From positions 1 to 5,701 of the forward strand of contig PMWR01000099.1 of assembly GCA_003166055.1 (NCBI GenBank): a DNA stretch of 5,701 nt. The letters are read 5' to 3'. Shown here one piece after another: positions 1-5,066 of the stretch (positions are counted from its first letter, which is position 1; every line of letters begins with the position of its first letter). A model generated the notes under the pieces. The model saw only the letters and a list, made by a program, of their open reading frames with translations. It ran no database searches and was not told the origin of the DNA. The DNA comes from Acidobacteriaceae bacterium. GTDB taxonomy: Bacteria > Acidobacteriota > Terriglobia > Terriglobales > Acidobacteriaceae. Made by a program: the position numbers and the translations under genes.

Positions 1-60
1 AAGGCGCGCCGCTGCTGGATTGACTCAGAAAGCGTTCCCCAGGTAGACGCGGAAACGCCC
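1..60 (+). other. C-terminal end of an upstream ketosynthase linker (partial)
   Basis: The first seven residues, KARRCWI, resemble the final strand of the KS C-terminal extension in this same protein, which ends YPFAPESCWV at 3151-3180. Such YPF...(Y/C)W ends are usual after KS (or AT) linkers in PKSs. The ECH domain that follows therefore probably belongs to a module whose ketosynthase lies just upstream of the window. The following residues are an Ala/Pro/Ser-rich spacer. The motif is short, so this rests on the internal comparison. Confidence 0.6.
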
Positions 61-3000
61 ATTGCATCTGCTCCGCCTCAGGTCCCATCGCTTCGAGCTC
101 GGCCAAGCGCCTCAGTAAAGACAGAAATCGTCGATGAGCGCATCGCGGTCATCACGATGCAGGACCGTGAACAGCGCAACATGCTCTCCGACGAAGTCGT
201 GGGCGGCCTGATTCACGCATTCTCTGAAACCTGCGGGAACCAGGCGATTCGCGCCATCGTCGTCACCGGCAGCGACGGAGTTTTTGGGATGGGAGGCACG
301 GAAGAGTGGCTTAACCGATTGGCCGACGGCAAGAGCACCTGTATCGATGTTCCTTTCCTTTACGAAGGATTGCTGAAGGCTGAGGTTCCTGTGATCGCGG
401 CCATGCAGGGACACGCCGCAGGGGGGAGCCTCGTCTTCGGCCTCTACGCGGACATGATCGTCATGGCCCAGGAAGCCGTCTACTGCGCCAACTTCATGAA
501 GTACGGCTTCACGCCCGGCATGGGCGCTACATATCTGCTCGAAAAGAAACTCGGCCCCAGCCTCGCGGCTGAGATGATGTACACCGCAAAGTGGTTCCGC
601 GGCGAAGAGCTTGAGAAGCGCGGTGCGCCCTTCGTCTTCCGTCCGGCGGCCAAAGTGCTGGAGCAGGCAATCGAGATGGCGAGGATGCTTGCCGAGAAGC
701 CCCGCGAATCTCTGACCGTGCTCAAGCAGCGCCTGTCCAGCAGCATCCTTGAGGAGTTGCCGCGCGTATTGGCGGAAGAGGTTCGGATGCATGACCGGAC
801 TTTGCGGAATCCCGAAGTCAAGGAGCGCATTCAGCAGCAATTCCACAGGCGGGAGACCGCGCCGCCCCCAGTGCCACAACCCAAACCGCCGCAACCCACA
901 GTGACGCAGCCCCCGCAGCCTGCTGCCGCAACTGTTGAATCGACGCCGCGCCCAAGGATCAAGCTGGCCGGCCTCGCAGCGCCCGTGAAAACTGAAAGCG
1001 CGAGCGAGCCAGTCCAAAGGCTGATGATCAAAACGCCGGCCCTCGAATCGCTCCCGGCCCAGTTCCCGAACCCCGTCTCGATTCCAGCCCCGATTCCGGC
1101 TCCGATTCCAGCAGTCGCGGCTCAAGCGGTCCAATCCATCCGCGATGAAATTACGCGGATCGTCATGCGCGTACTCGACATGCGGAGCGACGATCTCGAT
1201 GACCGCCTGAATTTCCGTGAACTCGGCGTCGATTCCATCGGCGCCATCGAGATCGTGCGCGACATCAACAAGCGCTTCGACCTGAATCTCGATGCTGTGA
1301 TTCTTTACGATCATCCGACCATCGATGCCGTTGCCGAGTTCGTTGCATTGCGAGTGCGCGTACAGCTCACGGCCATCGAACCAGCTTCCCGCGCACTGCC
1401 CCTCACGACGACTGCCCCTCCAGCGCCAGTCAGCGCGCCACAGGCGATCTCAGAGTCAAAATCCTCCGGCATGGACGTTGCGGTCATCGGCATCTCCGGC
1501 CGATTCCCGGGCGCCCCCGACATCGATACATTCTGGGCGAACATCGCTGCCGGCGTGTGCTCTGTCGCGGAAGTGCCATCGACCCGATGGCCCCTCGATG
1601 AGTTCTACGACCCCAATCCGAATGCTCCCGGCAAGAGCTACTGCAAGTGGGCGGGCCTTCTCGACGGCATCGATCGCTTCGATCCGCTTTTCTTCAACCT
1701 GTCGCCGGTCGAGGCGGAGCAGATAGAGCCGCAGCAGCGCCTGTTCCTTGAAACAGCGTGGCATGCCGTCGAGGATGCCGGTTACGCGCCGCAGAGTCTG
1801 AAGGAGTTCACATGCGGAGTCTTCGTTGGCGTTGGGGCGGGCGATTACGGGCTGGCGTTGCAGAAGGCCGGCGTTGCCGCGACACCTCAGGCTTTCCTCG
1901 GCAACCACGTTTCGATTCTTCCCGCGCGTATCGCCTACCACCTGAACCTCACCGGGCCAACAATGGCAATCGACACGGCCTGCTCTTCCTCGCTCGTCGC
2001 AATCCACCAGGCATGCCAAAGCCTGCTTCACGGCGACTGCAACATGGCATTGGCGGGTGGCGTCAGCATCATGGCAACCTCCGCCATGTATGTGCCAACC
2101 GCGAAGGCGGGAATGCTATCGCCTACCGGCCTTTGCAGGAGCTTCGATAACTCCGCCGACGGTTTCGTGCCCGCCGAAGGCGTCGGCGTACTGGTGCTGA
2201 AGCCTCTGGAACATGCGCTTCGCGACGGCGATTCCGTCTATGCCGTCATCAAGGCGTCCGGCGTAAACCAGGACGGAGCCACCAACGGGATCACCGCGCC
2301 AAGCTCAACATCGCAGGAGACGCTGCTCACAGGCATCTACCGGCGCTGGGGCATCGATCCCGAGCGCATCGGGTACATGGAAGCGCACGGCACCGGCACG
2401 CAGCTCGGCGACCCGATTGAGGTTCTGGCGCTCACAGAAACATATCGCAAGTTCACCGCACGCAGGCAATACTGCGCCATAGGCTCGGTCAAGTCGAATG
2501 TCGGCCATCCACTGGCCGCGGCCGGCATCGCCGGCGTCGTGAAAGCAATCATGGCATTGCGTGCGCGTCAGTTGCCGCCGACTCTGCACTGCGAAGACGA
2601 GAACCATCACATAGACTTCGCGTCGGGCCCTTTCTATGTCAATCGGACGCTGCGGCCGTGGGACTCCGATCCGGATCGTCCACGCCAGGCGGCCGTCAGT
2701 TCCTTCGGACTGAGCGGCACCAATGCGCACATAGTCCTTGAAGAGCATTGCGCCGGGCAGCCCGTTGCATCGGATTCGCCGGCGCTCGTGGTTCTCTCCG
2801 CCAAAACGCAGGATCGTCTTCACGAAGCGGCGCAGCGCTTGAGCGAAGCGCTTCGTTTCGGGGAATGGTCGCTCGCCGAAGTGGCCTACACACTGCAAAC
2901 TGGGCGCGAGGCGATGCAGCATCGCGCCGCGTGCGTGGCTGGAAGCCTGGACGAACTTATCCGCAATCTGGCGCGATTGGGCTCGTCCGTCTGGGCCGAA

Positions 3001-4947
3001 GGAACCGTTCGGCGCGCGCGCGACATCTTCCCCATCGAAACTACAGTGACCGGCCTCAAAGAGATCGCCGAGCAATGGGTGCGCGGCGGATCGCTTGATT
3101 GGAATCGCTTGTATCGCGGACGCCACCCGCGGCGCGCGCACCTTCCCGGCTATCCGTTTGCCCCTGAGAGTTGCTGGGTGACTCCGGCGCTCGAACCTGT
3201 GCCTGCCCCGCTTGCGCAGCCCGCACCCGGAACGCTCTGCGCAACGCGGCAGTGGGTGGCTGAACCTCTTCCTTCAGGCGCATCCCGCGAAGTGCCTCCG
3301 GCCAACAGGCTGATCCTCGCCGATCCCGCGTTCACGAGCGAACTGGTCCACATCGGCCATGCGTTTCCCGACGCCGAGCTGATTCCGCTCGAAGGCGCGG
3401 GATTGAGCCTCGAAGATCGTGTCGAGAGGCGCTTTCTGCAACTCTTCCGGCTGCTTCAGCGCCGAATATCGAGCCGTCCCACGCAACCGCAGGAGGTTCT
3501 CATCCTTGCGCCGCTCATGGCGGAAGACTCGGCCTCCATGGCGGCCCTGCTGAAAACAGCCCATCTCGAAAACCCGCTCTTCCGAGGCAGGGTGATTCAG
3601 AGTAACGGTAACGGTGCGGCGATTCTACAGGCGGAAGCAGCCGTCTCCCCCGAGGCCGTCGAACATATCCGCTATGTGGATGGGGCGCGCCAGATCGAAC
3701 GATTGAGCGAGGTGACACTGCAAGAAGGCAGCACCCCGTTCCGCGAGAACGGCGTCTACTGGCTTACCGGCGGCCTCGGCGGCCTTGGCCGCATCTTCGC
3801 GGAACACCTTGCATCCATTTGCGGCGCGAAGATCATTCTTTCCGGCCGCAGCGAGTGGACGCCCGAGCGCGGAGCCTGGGCGGATGCCCTGCGCGCGCGT
3901 GGCGTTGCCATCGAGTATCTTCCGGTCGACATCGGCGACCGCGGCTCAGTCGAGACAGCCTTCCGGCAGATCAAGTCTCGGTACGGGCAGGTCACCGGCA
4001 TGATTCACAGCGCGGGCGTAATCCAGGACGCATACCTGCTCAAGAAGACACAGGAGCAGGCCGAAGCCGTGTTGCGGCCAAAGGTGCGCGGAGCCGTGAA
4101 CCTCGACGAGGTTACGCGCGATGAGCCGTTGGATTTCGTCGCTTTCTTCTCCTCCGGCAGCGGCGTATTCGGCAATCCCGGACAGGCCGATTATGCCGCG
4201 GCGAATGCCTTCCTCGATGAGTTCGCTGTGCGCCGCAATGCGTTGGTCGAAAGCGGCGGACGGTCGGGCATCACCGTCTCGATCGGCTGGCCGCTATGGG
4301 CGGGCGGCGGCATGGGCGTCGATCGTGCGACCGAGGCGGTCATGAGGCAGCGGAGCGGAGCCGTACCGTTGCCCACCGCGGCAGGAGTCCGCGTCTTCGA
4401 GCAGGCCTTACAAAGCCCCTTTGCTTATGTGCTCGTTGCCGCAGGCGATCGGTCGAAGCTGCGGGAACGACTCTTCATGCGCATTGAGCCTCCGGAATCG
4501 GCTCCTTCCCCTCCTCGGCGGCAAAGCCCGGCGGATGGCCCGCTGGGCGACCGGATGCGGCCGGCAGCTTTCGAGTTTTTCAAGGCGCGATTGTCGGCTA
4601 TTCTGAAGGTTCCTCCAGAGCGAATCGAACCCGACACGCCCTTCGAACAGTACGGCATCGACTCCGTCATGGTCGTGCGGCTGAACAGCGAGTTGGAGAA
4701 CGTCTTCGGGCCGCTCTCGAAAACCCTTTTCTTCGAGTACCAGACACTCGAGGAACTAGTAGACTACTTCCTGAAAGCACACGGGGACGCCTTACATGAC
4801 CTGCTGGGAGAGGCGAAACCACAGCCTCTCTCTCCGAAAACACATACCAACGGCTGGGATCGCCTGGCGGCGCAGTTTCTCCGCGATGAGATCTCCGATG
4901 AAGAGTTGTCGATGCACTTTGGTTCACTCATATGTTCCAGAAACTAA
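1..4947 (+). CDS. Multimodular trans-AT polyketide synthase, 5'-truncated: (KS)-ECH-ACP-KS-KR-ACP
   Basis: This is the 3' part of a large modular polyketide synthase. The frame is open from base 1 and stops at TAA 4945-4947, giving 1648 visible residues. The true start lies upstream: the first in-frame ATG (157) falls inside the first beta-hairpin of the crotonase domain, and residues before it (EIVDERIAVIT) belong to that fold. The residues at 1-21 (KARRCWI) look like the end of a KS linker. Domains by window residue are ECH2-like 41-281, Pro-rich linker 282-379, ACP 380-454, KS 491-915, KS extension 916-1060, KR 1084-1494, ACP 1521-1593 and tail 1594-1648. There is no acyltransferase, dehydratase, enoylreductase or methyltransferase. 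Missing AT between KS and KR is the hallmark of trans-AT systems. The protein should act in the cytoplasm, extend an ACP-bound chain and pass it to the protein encoded by the overlapping downstream gene. All visible catalytic residues of KS, KR and both ACPs are intact. The PKS assignment is very secure. The product is unknown. Confidence 0.97.
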   Translation, partial: KARRCWIDSESVPQVDAETPIASAPPQVPSLRARPSASVKTEIVDERIAVITMQDREQRNMLSDEVVGGLIHAFSETCGNQAIRAIVVTGSDGVFGMGGTEEWLNRLADGKSTCIDVPFLYEGLLKAEVPVIAAMQGHAAGGSLVFGLYADMIVMAQEAVYCANFMKYGFTPGMGATYLLEKKLGPSLAAEMMYTAKWFRGEELEKRGAPFVFRPAAKVLEQAIEMARMLAEKPRESLTVLKQRLSSSILEELPRVLAEEVRMHDRTLRNPEVKERIQQQFHRRETAPPPVPQPKPPQPTVTQPPQPAAATVESTPRPRIKLAGLAAPVKTESASEPVQRLMIKTPALESLPAQFPNPVSIPAPIPAPIPAVAAQAVQSIRDEITRIVMRVLDMRSDDLDDRLNFRELGVDSIGAIEIVRDINKRFDLNLDAVILYDHPTIDAVAEFVALRVRVQLTAIEPASRALPLTTTAPPAPVSAPQAISESKSSGMDVAVIGISGRFPGAPDIDTFWANIAAGVCSVAEVPSTRWPLDEFYDPNPNAPGKSYCKWAGLLDGIDRFDPLFFNLSPVEAEQIEPQQRLFLETAWHAVEDAGYAPQSLKEFTCGVFVGVGAGDYGLALQKAGVAATPQAFLGNHVSILPARIAYHLNLTGPTMAIDTACSSSLVAIHQACQSLLHGDCNMALAGGVSIMATSAMYVPTAKAGMLSPTGLCRSFDNSADGFVPAEGVGVLVLKPLEHALRDGDSVYAVIKASGVNQDGATNGITAPSSTSQETLLTGIYRRWGIDPERIGYMEAHGTGTQLGDPIEVLALTETYRKFTARRQYCAIGSVKSNVGHPLAAAGIAGVVKAIMALRARQLPPTLHCEDENHHIDFASGPFYVNRTLRPWDSDPDRPRQAAVSSFGLSGTNAHIVLEEHCAGQPVASDSPALVVLSAKTQDRLHEAAQRLSEALRFGEWSLAEVAYTLQTGREAMQHRAACVAGSLDELIRNLARLGSSVWAEGTVRRARDIFPIETTVTGLKEIAEQWVRGGSLDWNRLYRGRHPRRAHLPGYPFAPESCWVTPALEPVPAPLAQPAPGTLCATRQWVAEPLPSGASREVPPANRLILADPAFTSELVHIGHAFPDAELIPLEGAGLSLEDRVERRFLQLFRLLQRRISSRPTQPQEVLILAPLMAEDSASMAALLKTAHLENPLFRGRVIQSNGNGAAILQAEAAVSPEAVEHIRYVDGARQIERLSEVTLQEGSTPFRENGVYWLTGGLGGLGRIFAEHLASICGAKIILSGRSEWTPERGAWADALRARGVAIEYLPVDIGDRGSVETAFRQIKSRYGQVTGMIHSAGVIQDAYLLKKTQEQAEAVLRPKVRGAVNLDEVTRDEPLDFVAFFSSGSGVFGNPGQADYAAANAFLDEFAVRRNALVESGGRSGITVSIGWPLWAGGGMGVDRATEAVMRQRSGAVPLPTAAGVRVFEQALQSPFAYVLVAAGDRSKLRERLFMRIEPPESAPSPPRRQSPADGPLGDRMRPAAFEFFKARLSAILKVPPERIEPDTPFEQYGIDSVMVVRLNSELENVFGPLSKTLFFEYQTLEELVDYFLKAHGDALHDLLGEAKPQPLSPKTHTNGWDRLAAQFLRDEISDEELSMHFGSLICSRN
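121..843 (+). other. Crotonase / enoyl-CoA hydratase domain, ECH2 (decarboxylase) type, embedded in the PKS
   Basis: This is a complete crotonase fold of about 240 residues. Visible landmarks are ITMQDREQRNM (the family's early strand-turn), GMGGTEEWL, VIAAMQGHAAGGS (409-429 holds GHAAGGS), NFMKYGFTPGMGAT (490-531), YRG-like FRGEELEKRG, and a C-terminal helix with MHDRTL and a basic end ERIQQQF. The set matches the ECH2 subgroup of beta-branching cassettes (PksI, BaeI, CurF ECH2), which decarboxylates 3-methylglutaconyl-ACP. Lys at 331-333 and His at 790-792 sit where I recall the catalytic Lys and His of that group; the alignment is from memory. The third Gly of the usual GGG is Ser. In many trans-AT pathways ECH2 is a free-standing protein, whereas here it is built into a module. 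An isomerase-type crotonase is a less likely alternative. Confidence 0.85.
844..1137 (+). other. Long Pro/Gln/Ala-rich interdomain linker
   Basis: About 98 residues between the ECH domain and the ACP have no globular-domain signature. The linker has a PQP-rich stretch (about 859-930), a more mixed middle with two short basic-hydrophobic segments (RIKLAGLAAP and RLMIKTPALE), and an Ile-Pro-Ala repeat (1081-1113). Such segments usually act as flexible tethers that let an ACP reach several partners. It is unusually long compared with the roughly 35-residue spacer between this ACP and the next KS. Confidence 0.75.
1081..1113 (+). repeat. 12-bp tandem repeat encoding Ile-Pro-Ala-Pro
   Basis: About 2.75 imperfect copies of a 12-bp unit (att-cc[a/g]-gc[c/t]-ccg) encode IPAPIPAPIPA inside the linker just before the ACP. 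Copies differ only at third codon positions. It is in frame and disrupts nothing. It probably arose by slippage and is tolerated in a flexible linker. Confidence 0.7.
1138..1362 (+). other. Acyl carrier protein domain of the ECH module
   Basis: A four-helix carrier domain of about 75 residues with the phosphopantetheine site LGVDSIGAIE; the attachment Ser is at 1234-1236. Downstream are VRDINKRFDLNL and LYDHPTIDAVAEFV, the usual helix 2 and 3 landmarks. Overall it resembles carrier domains of beta-branching modules (DSIxxxExVRxIN), but the position six residues after the Ser, Trp in flagged beta-branching ACPs, is Ile (1252-1254). Only one ACP lies between ECH and the next KS, whereas branching ACPs are often in tandem. 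The ACP call is secure. Its role as the branching carrier is inferred from its neighbour. Confidence 0.93.
1471..2745 (+). other. Ketosynthase (KS) domain, catalytically complete, trans-AT type
   Basis: A full-length beta-ketoacyl synthase of about 425 residues, starting MDVAVIGISGRFPGAP and ending GLSGTNAHIVLEEH. It catalyses decarboxylative Claisen condensation of the incoming chain with an extender unit. The triad is intact: Cys in DTACSSS (Cys 1981-1983), His in EAHGTGT (2386-2388) and His in SNVGH (2506-2508). The NQDGATNGITAPS segment and the lack of a following AT are trans-AT-like. The usual MDPQQR is IEPQQR here. As the KS downstream of the ECH-ACP module, it would accept that module's processed, possibly beta-branched, intermediate; this is inferred from order. 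Confidence 0.96.
2746..3180 (+). other. KS C-terminal extension / flanking linker (no acyltransferase)
   Basis: About 145 residues follow the KS, with landmarks PALVVLSAKTQDRL, VAYTLQTGREAM, a W..GGSLDWNRLY motif and the closing LPGYPFAPESCWV strand. This is the structured KS-flanking subdomain of modular PKSs. In cis-AT enzymes an acyltransferase would follow. Here the chain runs straight to the KR, with no GHSxG motif, so loading by a separate trans-acting AT is expected. Confidence 0.85.
3250..4482 (+). other. Ketoreductase (KR) domain, active, probably B-type
   Basis: This is a two-part SDR-type ketoreductase that reduces the beta-ketone made by the preceding KS with NADPH. The structural half (about 3250-3740) opens with RQWVAEPL. 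The catalytic half has the cofactor loop TGGLGGLG (3766-3789), Lys in RPKVRGA (4081-4083), Ser in FFSSGSG (4153-4155), Tyr in ADYAAANAF (4192-4194) and Asn (4204-4206). The Ser-Tyr (13) and Lys-Tyr (37) spacings match the family. At the LDD position the sequence is IQD: the diagnostic Asp (4027-4029) is present, and the A-type Trp position before Tyr is Phe (4168-4170), so a B-type (D-configured) hydroxyl is predicted. That rule came from cis-AT enzymes. Confidence 0.94.
4561..4779 (+). other. Acyl carrier protein domain of the KS-KR module
   Basis: A carrier domain of about 73 residues with the site YGIDSVMVVRLNSELE; the phosphopantetheine Ser is at 4663-4665. It continues with FGPLSKTLFFEYQTLEELVDYF, a signature common in trans-AT carrier domains at the end of a KR module. 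It holds the beta-hydroxyacyl intermediate for transfer to the ketosynthase on the next protein. Position Ser+6 is Val-Arg-Leu sequence with no Trp, as expected for a non-branching ACP. Confidence 0.95.
4780..4944 (+). other. C-terminal tail, candidate docking region
   Basis: About 55 residues after the ACP have no catalytic motif: a short Pro/Ser/Lys spacer, then an amphipathic, acidic helix-like stretch (WDRLAAQFLRDEISDEEL) to the stop. Position at the protein's end, directly before a PKS gene that starts with its own helical segment, suggests a C-terminal docking element. This rests on position and helical character only; I do not recognise a specific docking class. Confidence 0.45.
4932..4947 (+). 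other. 16-bp overlap of two PKS genes; translational coupling likely
   Basis: ATG 4932-4934 lies ahead of the upstream stop TAA 4945-4947 in another frame. The bases just upstream of the ATG (tttggttcactcat) hold no Shine-Dalgarno-like purine run at normal spacing; the nearest, gaagag around 4900-4905, is too far. Initiation by ribosomes finishing the upstream gene is therefore likely, which would help keep the two proteins in similar amounts. Confidence 0.75.
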
Positions 4948-5066
4948 TCAGCTCGATCCTGCGGGACATCGGCGAGGGCAGGCTGCCGGCGGAGGAGGGT
5001 CTGCGTCTGTGCCGCGAACTAAAAACCGCGGCGCGGCGGCCTCACGACCCAACACGCTCGCCCGGC
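4932..5066 (+). other. N-terminal helical segment of second PKS, candidate docking element
   Basis: About 45 residues before the KS fold: hydrophobic-acidic pattern FQKLISSILRDIGEGRLPAEEGLRLC, then a basic/Pro linker. A helix-turn-helix with G.L..EE(A/G) between the helices is common ahead of KS domains that receive chains from another protein. Paired with the helical tail of the upstream protein, it is a reasonable docking pair. The pairing is inferred. Confidence 0.5.

Noticed and set aside
157..159. ATG as start of a separate ECH-ACP-KS-KR-ACP gene
   Set aside because: The frame is open to base 1, and the residues before this ATG complete the first strands of the crotonase fold and include a KS-linker-like end. 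It is an internal Met.
112..1314. 400-residue open frame on the minus strand
   Set aside because: It lies wholly antisense to the ECH-linker-ACP region, which has clear domain motifs. Its Arg/His/Asp/Leu-rich product shows no recognisable domain. Long antisense frames are expected opposite GC-rich coding sequence.
1325..1726. 133-residue + strand frame over the ACP-KS junction
   Set aside because: It is a Ser/Arg/Pro-rich out-of-frame shadow of the PKS frame, which carries the ACP and KS motifs without interruption.
2305..3141. 278-residue open frame on the minus strand
   Set aside because: It is antisense to the KS and its extension and shows no recognisable domain. It is explained by codon bias of the sense gene.
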